Source: Bryobacteraceae bacterium
GTDB lineage: Bacteria; Acidobacteriota; Terriglobia; Bryobacterales; Bryobacteraceae
Reading direction: 5' to 3'
Assembly (NCBI GenBank): GCA_019752335.1
Contig: JAIEMJ010000036.1
Coordinates: forward strand, 186,001 to 250,000
Length of the DNA: 64,000 nt
A program made the translations under genes and the position numbers. A model generated the notes under the pieces. That model searched no databases, was not told where the DNA came from, and was given only the letters and a program-made list of their open reading frames with translations. The stretch's first letter is position 1, and each line of letters opens with the position of its first letter. Of the stretch, positions 44,245 through 51,845 are shown one piece after another.

Positions 44245-45711
44245 TTAGTCGCCTGCGGCCGCCGCGTCACTTACTTTTTGCTCGCGATACTTTTTCACGA
44301 AGGTCTTGCGCTTGGCGCGCAGGGCCATGTACTCGCGGGCCTCCTTGTAGAGGCGCTTACGCTCGTCAGTATCAAAGATCGCCTTGCGTACCACGCGCCA
44401 CGCGGCTTTGGGGCGGAAGTAGTATTCGCCGTAGAAGCGCTCCACCCAGTCGACTAACTCGCCGCGGTCGAGCCCAGGGTAGATGATATTCGGCAATTGA
44501 TGGCCGGTTTCGTCGGTCATCGCGTCGAGCGTGATCAGGTTATTCTTCTTCACGTAGTCGAAGAATTCCGTGCCCGGATAGGGGTGGGCGATCGAGACTT
44601 GAATCGTTTCGGTGTTGAGCTCTTTCGCGAAGTCGATCGTGCGGCGAATGGACTCGCGGCTGTCACCCGGCAGGCCGACGATGAAGTCGCCGTGTACGGT
44701 GAGGCCGAGGCCATGCGCATCGCGCGTGAAGCGGCGGGCCATGTCGACCGTGGCGCCCTTCTTGATGTTCTTCAGCACCTGCTGGTCGCCGCTCTCGTAG
44801 CCGACGATCATCAGCCGGCAGCCGGCTTCGCGCATTGCTTTCAGCGTCTCGAAGTCCGTGGTGACGCGGCTGGTGCAGCTCCAAGTGAAGTTCAGCTTCT
44901 TGAGTTCCTTGCAGAGCTCGATGGTCCGTTCCTTCTTGTAGTTGAAGGTGTCGTCGTCGAAGAAGATTTCCTTCAGGCCGGGGAAATTTTCGAGCGCCCA
45001 GCGGCATTCGTTGACGATGTCAGGGATGGAGCGCAGGCGCCAGCGGTGGCCGGAGTGAGTCTGCGGCCAGAGGCAGAACGTACACATGGCCGGGCAGCCG
45101 CGCGACGTATAGAAGCTGATAAAGGGATTCAGCAGAAACGGCACGTTGTAGCGGCGGAAATCGAGGTCGCGCTGATAGATCTTGGAGGCCCAGGGAAGTT
45201 CGTCGAGATTCTCGATCACCGGCCCCTCGGGGTTGTGCCAAATGCCGCCGCCTTCAGTGCGGTAGCTGACGCCCGGCAGTTCCTTCAACGGCGTGCCCTT
45301 AGCGTAGTTGACGACCTGATAGTCGAACTCGCGGCGGACGATGAAGTCGATGGCGGAATTCTCGCGCAGGGTCTTCTCGGGCTCCACGGTCACCGGGGGG
45401 CCCACGAAGCAGACCTTCATCTTGGGATTGGCTTCCTTCATCATCTCGGCCATCTTGACGTCGACGTGGAAACCAGGGGTGGAAGTGAACAGGACCAACA
45501 GTTCGAAGTCGGAGGCCATGGCCACCGTCTGCTCGATGGAGACCTTGTGGGGCGGGGCATCCAGTACCTTGCTGTCGGGCAGCAAACCAGCGGGATAGCA
45601 GAGCCAAACCGGGTACCAATAGCTTTCAATTTCGCGCGATGCCGGCCAGCGGCTACTGGCGCCGCCGTCGAACCCCTCGAACGAAGGAGGGTTGAGGAAG
45701 AGTGTACGCAT
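44245..45711 (-). CDS. hpnJ: Hopanoid biosynthesis-associated radical SAM protein HpnJ
   Basis: A 488-residue B12-binding-domain radical SAM protein. The N-terminus (MRTLFLNPPSFEGFDGGASSRW and then REIESYWYPVWLCYPAGLLPDSKVLDAPPH) matches HpnJ as I know it. The 4Fe-4S/SAM motif is CPAMCTFC (Cys206, 210 and 213) in FYTSRGCPAMCTFCLW. HpnJ is required to convert bacteriohopanetetrol-type side chains to the cyclitol ether form. No squalene-hopene cyclase or other hpn gene lies in this window, so it is separated from the usual cluster, or these genes are elsewhere. It stands upstream of nothing else on its strand. Family-level confidence is high, function slightly lower. Confidence 0.9.
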   Translation of the reverse strand: MRTLFLNPPSFEGFDGGASSRWPASREIESYWYPVWLCYPAGLLPDSKVLDAPPHKVSIEQTVAMASDFELLVLFTSTPGFHVDVKMAEMMKEANPKMKVCFVGPPVTVEPEKTLRENSAIDFIVRREFDYQVVNYAKGTPLKELPGVSYRTEGGGIWHNPEGPVIENLDELPWASKIYQRDLDFRRYNVPFLLNPFISFYTSRGCPAMCTFCLWPQTHSGHRWRLRSIPDIVNECRWALENFPGLKEIFFDDDTFNYKKERTIELCKELKKLNFTWSCTSRVTTDFETLKAMREAGCRLMIVGYESGDQQVLKNIKKGATVDMARRFTRDAHGLGLTVHGDFIVGLPGDSRESIRRTIDFAKELNTETIQVSIAHPYPGTEFFDYVKKNNLITLDAMTDETGHQLPNIIYPGLDRGELVDWVERFYGEYYFRPKAAWRVVRKAIFDTDERKRLYKEAREYMALRAKRKTFVKKYREQKVSDAAAAGD

Positions 45712-45725
45712 AATCTTGGACTCTT

Positions 45726-46013
45726 TCAGTCTACCTTGTCAGCCGCCAATAGGCCAGCGCGCTTCTCGGCCTTGATTTGCTCCATCACGGTGATGATGAG
45801 CTCTTTGGAGCCGGCGACAAGGTTCATGATCAGTTGGATGTCCATGGCGGGTTTACCGGGTTGGCGGGCGCTTTGGCAATAAACGCCATGCTGGCCGACG
45901 AGCGAAAGAGCGTCAGTAAGCATGTCGAGGGTGACGGCCAAGCGGCCTCTTTCGAAGCCCATTTGGAACTCCAAGCGCTCGAGTTCGTCGGCGCGATCCC
46001 GGTACACAGACAT
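45726..46013 (-). CDS. Small hypothetical protein (95 residues)
   Basis: Helical and charged, with no leader or membrane segment. It starts MSVYRDRADELERLEFQMGF, has ALSLVGQHGVYCQSARQPG in the middle, and ends near IKAEKRAGLLAADKVD. I know no family for it. It lies between hpnJ and the aminotransferase on the same strand, 14 bases before hpnJ, so it may be cotranscribed with hpnJ. The reading frame is plausible but not proven. Confidence 0.5.
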   Translation of the reverse strand: MSVYRDRADELERLEFQMGFERGRLAVTLDMLTDALSLVGQHGVYCQSARQPGKPAMDIQLIMNLVAGSKELIITVMEQIKAEKRAGLLAADKVD

Positions 46014-46059
46014 GTCTTTATGAGATGCGAGCGGAAAGAAAAAAGGCTCGCTTTTCTCG

Positions 46060-47343
46060 TCAAACTGTCGCGAGGCACTCGTCGAGCACGGCGATGAAGT
46101 GATCGACGTCGGCGCGCCCGATGTTTAGCGGCGGCGTGCAGCGCAATACATTGCCGGCGATGCCGCCCTTGCCCACCAGGACGCCACGCTCGCGCGCCGC
46201 TTCCATCACGGCCAGGGTTTCGCGCGTAGCCGGCTCCTTCGTGTGACGATCCCGGACCAATTCCATGGCCTGCATCAGCCCCATGCCGCGCACTTCGCCG
46301 ATCAGCGCATGCTTGCCCTGCAACTCTTCCAGGCGCGCGCGCAGATAGCCGCCCGTCGTGGTGGCGTTGGTCCGCAGGTCTTCGGCTTCGATGAATTCGA
46401 TCACCGCGCGCGCGGCCGTGGTGGCGACGGGATTCCCGCCGAAGGTCGACAGCGTGACACCTTGCAAAGCGTCGGCGACTTCCGGCCGCGCTACCGTCAG
46501 GCCAATCGGCGCGCCGTTGCCCATGCCCTTGGCGCTGGTGAGGATGTCCGGCTGCACGCCCGATTGCTCAATGCCGAACCACTTATCGCCCGTCCGGCCC
46601 CAACCGGTCTGCACTTCGTCGGCGATGAAGAGTCCGCCGTGCCGCCGCACGATCTCTTCGATGATGCGGAAATACTCGGGCGGCGGCGTGATGTAACCGG
46701 CCACGCCTTGAATCGGTTCGGCGATAAAGGCCGCGATCCGCCCGCTGGTGGCGGTCTTGATCAGCGGCTCCACATCGCGCGCGCAGCGGACGTCGCAGCT
46801 CGGGTAAGTAAGCCCGAACGGGCACCGATAGCAATACGCGTTGTGCGCGAAGACGAAGCCCGCCGGCGCCGTGCCGCCCAGGCGCCAAGTGCCGATGCCG
46901 CTCATCGCCATGCCCATCGCCGAACGGCCATGATAGCTATACCGCAGCGCGATCACTTCGCTGGAGCCCGTCGCGCAACGCGCCGCCAGGATCGCCGTTT
47001 CATTAGCCTCCGTGCCGCTATTGGTAAAGAAACTCTTGCGCAATCCGCCCGGCGTGATGGCAGCTATTTTCTGCGCCAGCCGGACTTGCGGCTCATTCAC
47101 TAACACGGTGCTGACATGCTGCAACTTACTGCTCTGCGCCTGCACCGCCGCGTCGACCTGGTCATTGCAATGGCCCACCGAAATCGTGACGATGCCGCCG
47201 AAGAAATCGAGATACTGCTTGCCTTCCACGTCCCACACGTATTGATGCTTCGCGTGCGAGATGACGAGCGGCTCGGCGAAGTAGTGAAAGACGGCGGGGA
47301 AGAGATATTCCTTCTGCGCGAGCAGGATTTCGTCCTTGGTCAT
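46060..47343 (-). CDS. Class III aminotransferase (aspartate aminotransferase family, AGXT2-like)
   Basis: A 427-residue PLP enzyme. The PLP-binding Lys272 lies in LTSAKGMGNGAPIG, and FIADEVQTGWGRTG holds the Asp that pairs with the PLP nitrogen. FFTNSGTEANE is the phosphate-binding segment. A cysteine-rich insert (CYRCPFGLTYPSC, then VRC, with Cys171, 174, 183 and 187) is of the type seen in some alanine-glyoxylate or beta-alanine aminotransferase-like proteins. The amino donor is unclear. Its start overlaps the DUF2071 gene end by four bases, and RidA comes before that. RidA clears reactive imines formed by PLP enzymes, so the linkage makes sense. Confidence 0.93.
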   Translation of the reverse strand: MTKDEILLAQKEYLFPAVFHYFAEPLVISHAKHQYVWDVEGKQYLDFFGGIVTISVGHCNDQVDAAVQAQSSKLQHVSTVLVNEPQVRLAQKIAAITPGGLRKSFFTNSGTEANETAILAARCATGSSEVIALRYSYHGRSAMGMAMSGIGTWRLGGTAPAGFVFAHNAYCYRCPFGLTYPSCDVRCARDVEPLIKTATSGRIAAFIAEPIQGVAGYITPPPEYFRIIEEIVRRHGGLFIADEVQTGWGRTGDKWFGIEQSGVQPDILTSAKGMGNGAPIGLTVARPEVADALQGVTLSTFGGNPVATTAARAVIEFIEAEDLRTNATTTGGYLRARLEELQGKHALIGEVRGMGLMQAMELVRDRHTKEPATRETLAVMEAARERGVLVGKGGIAGNVLRCTPPLNIGRADVDHFIAVLDECLATV

Positions 47344-48014
47344 GCGTCTATCTTAACCAGCGCTCCGGCGCGCACGTCGAGGTGGCGTGAAAACAGCAAG
47401 GACTCCGGCGCGCCCGCCATCGGGAAGCCCATCTCCAGTTGCTCGAACGATGCCGTGGCAGGCTGCAAGCGCCAGGGCTCATGGGAAACATTGCCGCGAT
47501 AGAGTTGCCCGCTGGGATTGGCGCTGAAAAGCGCATAACGCGATGTCAGCCAATGCTCGCGTGTATCGGGGGCCGCGCCGAACTCGGCGCCCGTCGGCGA
47601 GTAAGTCATGCGCAGTGCCGCTGGCGGCGCATGGCGATGCGTGCGCTCACTCGCATAGAGAAAACCGTCGCCGCGCGGGGTAACGCTCATCCGCGCGTCA
47701 AAGTAGGGTAAGTAGAAAAAACGGCGCGCCAGTCGGACGCCTACCTTACTCGCCGCGTCCAGGCTGAAGAACCAGACGCCGGCTTGCCCACGATGTCGCA
47801 CGTAAGTGCGCACATTGAGTTCCGCGAAGCTCGACCCGCCGGGCACGAAGACCGGTCCCACGCCGCGCATCCGAAACGGGACCAGACCGATCCAGGCGTC
47901 GCCCTCCCAAAGGTCAATTTCGAGCGCGGCGGGAATCAACGGCCGCAGTAACTTCGCTTCGATGCGCCAGTGCGCAAAGAGTAAGTCGAGCCACTGCATT
48001 TTCAGCAAGGGCAT
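47340..48014 (-). CDS. DUF2071 (YqjF-like) domain protein
   Basis: A 224-residue protein of the DUF2071 family, an acetoacetate decarboxylase-like fold of unknown activity. Typical pieces are MQWLDLLFAHWRIEAKLLRPLIP at the start, VPFRMRGVGPVFVPG, FAELNVRTYVRH and GVWFFSLDAAS. No leader or membrane helix is seen. It abuts RidA without a spacer and overlaps the aminotransferase by four bases, so all three are probably made from one transcript. The family may bind small organic molecules; nothing in the sequence defines a substrate. Confidence 0.9.
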   Translation of the reverse strand: MPLLKMQWLDLLFAHWRIEAKLLRPLIPAALEIDLWEGDAWIGLVPFRMRGVGPVFVPGGSSFAELNVRTYVRHRGQAGVWFFSLDAASKVGVRLARRFFYLPYFDARMSVTPRGDGFLYASERTHRHAPPAALRMTYSPTGAEFGAAPDTREHWLTSRYALFSANPSGQLYRGNVSHEPWRLQPATASFEQLEMGFPMAGAPESLLFSRHLDVRAGALVKIDA

Positions 48015-48401
48015 TTACGCGCGCGGGCGGTAGGCGACGGCCTCGATTTCAATCTTCATGTCGGGGTTGGCGAAGCGCACTTCCACCGTACTGCGCGCCG
48101 GCTTCGACTGGCCAAAGAATTCGGCGTAAATCTCGTTCATCGCGGCGAAGTCCCGCCCGTCCTTCAAGAAGACGGTACACTTCACGACGTCAGCCATTTC
48201 GGCGCCGCAACCGGCCAAAATCAGCTTGATGTTTTCGAGCGTGCGGCGCGTCTCATGCTGGACGTCGCCGAAGCTCCAGGCCTGGGTTACTGGATCCACC
48301 GAGGCCTGTCCGGAGACGTAGATGAAGTCGCCGGCGCGGACGGCAGGCGAGTAAGGACCGTGCGGCGTGGGGCAACCGGGTGGTGTGATGCGTTCAATCA
48401 T
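48015..48401 (-). CDS. RidA family protein (reactive imine/enamine deaminase)
   Basis: A 128-residue trimeric-type RidA/YjgF/UK114 protein, at family length. GPYSPAVRAGDFIYVSGQAS, VVKCTVFLKDGRDF and SKPARSTVEV are signature segments; the Arg in ARSTVEV is the family's carboxylate-binding arginine. RidA hydrolyses 2-aminoacrylate and related imines released by PLP enzymes. It is the first gene of a minus-strand run with DUF2071 and a class III aminotransferase, a sensible functional pairing. The transcript upstream ends in the terminator just before it. Confidence 0.95.
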   Translation of the reverse strand: MIERITPPGCPTPHGPYSPAVRAGDFIYVSGQASVDPVTQAWSFGDVQHETRRTLENIKLILAGCGAEMADVVKCTVFLKDGRDFAAMNEIYAEFFGQSKPARSTVEVRFANPDMKIEIEAVAYRPRA

Positions 48402-48426
48402 GGCTTAGCCTTCTGACAAAGAAAAT

Positions 48427-48453
48427 CGCCGGCGCGCAAACAGCGCGCCGGCG
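48427..48453 (-). terminator. Rho-independent terminator after the NYN/LOTUS gene
   Basis: An 11-base perfect stem (CGCCGGCGCGC at 48427-48437 pairing with 48443-48453) with a 5-base AAACA loop lies 10 bases beyond the stop codon of the NYN gene. It is followed on the minus strand by a short T run (GATTTTC). On the plus strand it is also followed by TTTT, so it could work both ways. It ends the tdk-deoC-like operon and insulates ridA. Confidence 0.82.
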
Positions 48454-48463
48454 TTTTGGGGGA

Positions 48464-49942
48464 CTACGAGGAGCGCTTGCGCGGCGCGCGGCGCGCGCCA
48501 CCGCCGGTGGGCTTCTTGTCGCCCGATCCGGAAGTCTTGCGCGGACGGCGCGACACCGGCTTCGCCTTGGGCGGCGCCGGATTCGGATCCATCAGCGTCG
48601 GCTGACCCTCCACGTACGGTTGCGGACCGTCGTCCTCTTCGTCGATCTCCTCGGGCTGCGGCGCCGGCGGCAGGGCCGGCGGGTAGAACTCGGTGCCGAG
48701 ATAGACGGTGACGCCCTGCTCGCCCGGCTCGATCTTCACCACTGACTTATCCTGGGCGAAGTTCAGGAACTCGACAAAGCCCTGGAACCCATAGTTCTTC
48801 ACGTCGAAGCCATTGCTCTCGTCGCGCACCCAGCCGTCGAGGTCCTCGGCCGTGACGCCGTCCTCAAGCTCGATGCGATGCGTCTCGAGCACGTCGCGCA
48901 GCAGCGGGAGCGCCTCTTCAGGCTCCGGCAGCACGCGCGTGGGGCCACGGCGTTCAATGATAAAGCGTCCACCGGTGCCGCTCACGTTCACCAGTTCCGC
49001 GCGCTTCATCTTGTCGACAAAGTCAGAGAAGCTGGCCGAGCCGAAGCTGCGTTCGCTGAAGGAAGAATCCAGTTGCAACATGGTGCTCTTGAGCAGGCCG
49101 AGTTGCGGCTGCACGCCGCGGCGTTCCAACACCTGCAGGGCGCGCTCAACGAGCGGCATGGCCAAGGCCAGATCCAGCGGGGCCGGACGATCTTTCCATT
49201 CCTTATTCTTATTGCGTTCGCGCTCCCGATTCTGGTCACGCTCAAAGTCCCGGCTCTGTTCGCGGAGCACGTCGGCGGCCTTGGTGAGTTCGCTGCCGGC
49301 TTCGCCTTCGGCGGCCGGCGCGGCCACTTGGTCACCGCGGTCGCGATCCCGGTCGCGATTGCGATTCCGGTCGCGTTCCCGACGGCGGTATTCGCGGCCA
49401 CCCTCGCGGGGCGGGGCACCGGCAGCCGTCTGCGGCGCGGCCGTGGTTTCGGCCACCGTCACGTCGACGCCGCGATCCATCAGCAACGACTCGTAGCTGA
49501 TGAACTCATGGCAATTCTGTTGCAGAATCGTCGAGGTGAAGGCCTTGCCGCCTACGACGTAAACTACCTTGCCGTATTCCTTCAACTTATTCAGCAGCGG
49601 GATAAAGTCACTGTCGCCGCTGACGATGGCGAAAGCGTTCACGTGGCTGTGCGTGAAGGCCATCTCCAAGGAATCGAGCGCGAGGTTAATGTCGCCGCCG
49701 TTTTTGTCGCCCCGGGGCGAAGGCAGGCGCTGCACCATCTGCACGGCCGATTCGGCCATCAATCGGGCCGCGTACTCCTGGCGGCCCCAATTCGCGTAGG
49801 CGAACTTCGCCACGAGGTCACCGCGCTCCTTGAGCGCGTTCAGTACCAGGGCGACGTCGAACTCCCGCCGCAGCGTCGATTTGACGCCGATCTCGATGTT
49901 GTCGTAATCGACAAACACCGCGATGTTCTGTTTATCTTGCAT
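48464..49942 (-). CDS. NYN-domain ribonuclease-like protein with LOTUS/OST-HTH domain (LabA/DUF88-like)
   Basis: A 492-residue protein. Residues 5-155 form a NYN (PIN-like) nuclease domain with its acidic residues in FVDYDN (Asp12, Asp14), GGDINLALD (Asp84) and SGDSDF (Asp110, Asp112). A disordered Arg/Asp/Asn/Glu-rich linker (about 185-252) follows. Then comes a LOTUS/OST-HTH winged helix at about 255-330 (LVERALQVLERRG, SFSDFVDKMKRAELV) and a second related-looking segment at 343-417. The end is acidic, then basic (Lys/Arg-rich). RNA binding and cleavage are inferred from the fold. The ATG used has AAGGA four bases upstream. It is the last gene of an operon before a hairpin terminator. Confidence 0.88.
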   Translation of the reverse strand: MQDKQNIAVFVDYDNIEIGVKSTLRREFDVALVLNALKERGDLVAKFAYANWGRQEYAARLMAESAVQMVQRLPSPRGDKNGGDINLALDSLEMAFTHSHVNAFAIVSGDSDFIPLLNKLKEYGKVVYVVGGKAFTSTILQQNCHEFISYESLLMDRGVDVTVAETTAAPQTAAGAPPREGGREYRRRERDRNRNRDRDRDRGDQVAAPAAEGEAGSELTKAADVLREQSRDFERDQNRERERNKNKEWKDRPAPLDLALAMPLVERALQVLERRGVQPQLGLLKSTMLQLDSSFSERSFGSASFSDFVDKMKRAELVNVSGTGGRFIIERRGPTRVLPEPEEALPLLRDVLETHRIELEDGVTAEDLDGWVRDESNGFDVKNYGFQGFVEFLNFAQDKSVVKIEPGEQGVTVYLGTEFYPPALPPAPQPEEIDEEDDGPQPYVEGQPTLMDPNPAPPKAKPVSRRPRKTSGSGDKKPTGGGARRAPRKRSS

Positions 49943-49970
49943 CTTGTCCTTTACTCGCGAAGCGAGCGGG

Positions 49971-50372
49971 CTAGGCAACCTGTTTCACCGAAGTTCGGAT
50001 AAATTCCACAATTGACTCCAGTGAAGCGCCGGGTTGGAAAATTCCCGCCACTCCCATTTTCTTTAGTTGTCCGGCGTCGTCATCAGGAATGATGCCGCCC
50101 ACCAGGACCACCACGTCTTCCATTTGCCGCTCACGCAGCAACTCCATTAAGCGAGGCACGATGGCGTTGTGAGCGCCGGAGAGGATGGACAAACCAATCA
50201 CTTGGACGTCCTCCTGCAGCGCCGCTCCCACGATCATCTCCGGCGTTTGCCGCAGCCCCGTGTAGATTACTTCCATGCCCGCGTCTCGTAACGCGCGCGC
50301 GATCACCTTGGCCCCACGGTCATGACCGTCCAGGCCAGGCTTGGCCACGAGCACTCGAATCGGATGGCTCAT
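49971..50372 (-). CDS. Stand-alone cobalamin-binding domain protein (methylmalonyl-CoA mutase small-subunit type)
   Basis: A 133-residue protein that is just the B12-binding half of a methylmalonyl-CoA mutase. The DxHxxG cobalamin motif is in [13 protein letters not shown], followed by GLSILSGAH and [16 protein letters not shown]. In archaeal-type mutases this is the separate small subunit. The large catalytic subunit is not encoded in this window. It lies between the deoC-like gene and the NYN gene on one strand, an unexpected neighbourhood. It may act with a mutase encoded elsewhere, or be a cobalamin sensor. Confidence 0.93.
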   Translation of the reverse strand: MSHPIRVLVAKPGLDGHDRGAKVIARALRDAGMEVIYTGLRQTPEMIVGAALQEDVQVIGLSILSGAHNAIVPRLMELLRERQMEDVVVLVGGIIPDDDAGQLKKMGVAGIFQPGASLESIVEFIRTSVKQVA

Positions 50373-50450
50373 TCGTTAGGTTCTTGTGGTCACGCTTGTC
50401 ACTTGGCCGTTTCTTGCGAAGCGGACAGCGCAAAGCTATCGACAAGTGTA

Positions 50451-51164
50451 CTACGCCTCGCCCTCGCCCGAAGGAGCCTGCTCCGCTTCCTTGGCCAGAC
50501 GCTCCCGCAGCTCCTTCAGAATCACCCCGGTGCGCGTGGTGCCGAAACGTGTCACGCCGAGTTCGCGCAGTTCGAGTAACTGGTCGAGATTCTGCACGCC
50601 TTGCCCCACCTTCACCTGCACATAAGGCTGGCACTTGCGCACCAACAGGCGGACGTCATCCTGCGTAGCGCCCAGCGTCGCGGTGCCTGTGGTCGCCGTG
50701 ATCCAATCCACGCTCGAACGCTTGGCGATCTTGCACGCCACCAGCTTTTGCTCCTCCGTCAACAGCGAGCATTCCAGCATCACGCGCAGCTTGCCTTGCT
50801 TCTCGTGGCAAGCCTCCGCCATCTGCAGCAGCTCGTTCTCGACATACTGAAACTGGCGCGACGCCAAGCGGCCCAGGTGAATCACCGTCTCAATCTGCTG
50901 GCAACCGCGCCGCAGCAGATCACGCGTCTCATAAAGCTTGGTGCCGGTGGTCGCCGAGCCGTGCGGATAGGCGACTACGCTCGCCACCGCCACGCCGCTG
51001 CCGTCGAGTTGCCGCACGGCCGCGTCGACGTCCGTGGGTCGCACCAGGAAGACGCCGGGAAAGTGTTCGAGCACCACGTCGATTTCGGCGAAGAGCTGAT
51101 CGTCCGTGGCGTCCGGCCGCAGAAACAGATGGTCAATCGACGCGGCGATCTCTGCGTACGTCAT
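50451..51164 (-). CDS. DeoC-like aldolase family protein lacking the usual Schiff-base lysine
   Basis: A 237-residue TIM barrel of the deoxyribose-phosphate aldolase type. Resemblance: IDHLFLRPDATDDQL at the start, VASVVAYPHGSATTGTKLYET, IETVIHLGRLAS and LRVMLECSLLTEEQKLVA. In active DeoC the Schiff-base lysine lies in a (F/Y)-(V/I)-K-T-S-T-G block; here the aligned block is WITATTG (residues 154-160), with Thr156 in the lysine position. The second family lysine (VKVGQG, Lys185) is kept. The normal EIDMVI block is IETVI here, so the catalytic Asp is also unclear. Activity as a true deoxyribose-phosphate aldolase is therefore doubtful. It follows thymidine kinase by two bases. Confidence 0.8.
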   Translation of the reverse strand: MTYAEIAASIDHLFLRPDATDDQLFAEIDVVLEHFPGVFLVRPTDVDAAVRQLDGSGVAVASVVAYPHGSATTGTKLYETRDLLRRGCQQIETVIHLGRLASRQFQYVENELLQMAEACHEKQGKLRVMLECSLLTEEQKLVACKIAKRSSVDWITATTGTATLGATQDDVRLLVRKCQPYVQVKVGQGVQNLDQLLELRELGVTRFGTTRTGVILKELRERLAKEAEQAPSGEGEA

Positions 51165-51166
51165 GG

Positions 51167-51787
51167 CTAGTCACCCGCCTTGGCGGCCTGTCGCCGCGGC
51201 CGCGCGAATTCCAGGAACTCCTGCTTCGGTAAACCGGCCTCAAAGCAGCGCCGGCAACGCGCTTCGTACATGCCGGCGGCGCCCACCACGATCAGATCCT
51301 CGGTTTCGACCAGCCGCTGCGTGTGCTTCGCGGGATTCCCGCAGCGGATGCAGATGGCCAGCATCTTGGTGATGCTTTCGGCGACGCAGAGCAGGTCCGG
51401 AATGGGCGCGAAGGGGCGGCCCATGTAGTCGGTGTCGAGGCCGGCGATGATCACTTGCTTGCCGGAGTCGGCCAGTTGCTGCGCCACGCCCACCAGCCCG
51501 TCGGCCAGGAAATTCGGCTCGTCGATGCCCACCACTTGGGTGCGCCAGTCGAGCTTGGTGAGAATCTCGGCCGCGTTGGCGACGATCTCGGCGTCCAGCC
51601 GCAGGTCACTGTGGGAAACGATCTGTTCCTTGGCGTAGCGGTCGTCGATGATGGGTTTGAAGACTTGCACGCGCTTGCGCGCGATCTGCGCGCGCCGCAA
51701 ACGGCGGATGAGCTCTTCGCTCTTGCCCGAGAACATCGGACCGCAGATCACTTCTATCCAGCCAACGCCGCCGCTCATCACATCCAT
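51167..51787 (-). CDS. tdk: Thymidine kinase
   Basis: A 206-residue type II thymidine kinase that salvages thymidine with ATP. The Walker A is GPMFSGKSEEL, the catalytic-type Glu is in VVGIDEPNFL, the lasso region includes GLDTDYMGRPF, and zinc is bound by CIRCG and CRRCF (four cysteines). Length and order are typical. The substrate-closing VVGAAGMYEARC segment is normal. A second start three codons inside is possible (MSGGVG). It is the first gene of a minus-strand run with the DeoC-like, B12 and NYN genes and is divergent from the deoxyhypusine synthase homologue. Confidence 0.96.
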   Translation of the reverse strand: MDVMSGGVGWIEVICGPMFSGKSEELIRRLRRAQIARKRVQVFKPIIDDRYAKEQIVSHSDLRLDAEIVANAAEILTKLDWRTQVVGIDEPNFLADGLVGVAQQLADSGKQVIIAGLDTDYMGRPFAPIPDLLCVAESITKMLAICIRCGNPAKHTQRLVETEDLIVVGAAGMYEARCRRCFEAGLPKQEFLEFARPRRQAAKAGD

Positions 51788-51845
51788 CGGGACTATTCTG
51801 GCACGCTCGCACGCCTAGGCAAATCTGGTACGGTCAAAAAAGCTC

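Noticed and set aside
46027-46051. Hairpin GCGAGC/GCTCGC with 13-base loop before TTTTC
   Set aside because: The 6-base stem is weak, the T run is on the strand without an upstream gene, and the minus strand shows no T run after it.
49340-49381. Short repeat of GGTCGCGAT-like units, considered as a tandem or CRISPR-like repeat
   Set aside because: It is the codon pattern for the Arg/Asp/Asn linker of the NYN protein, in frame and without spacers.
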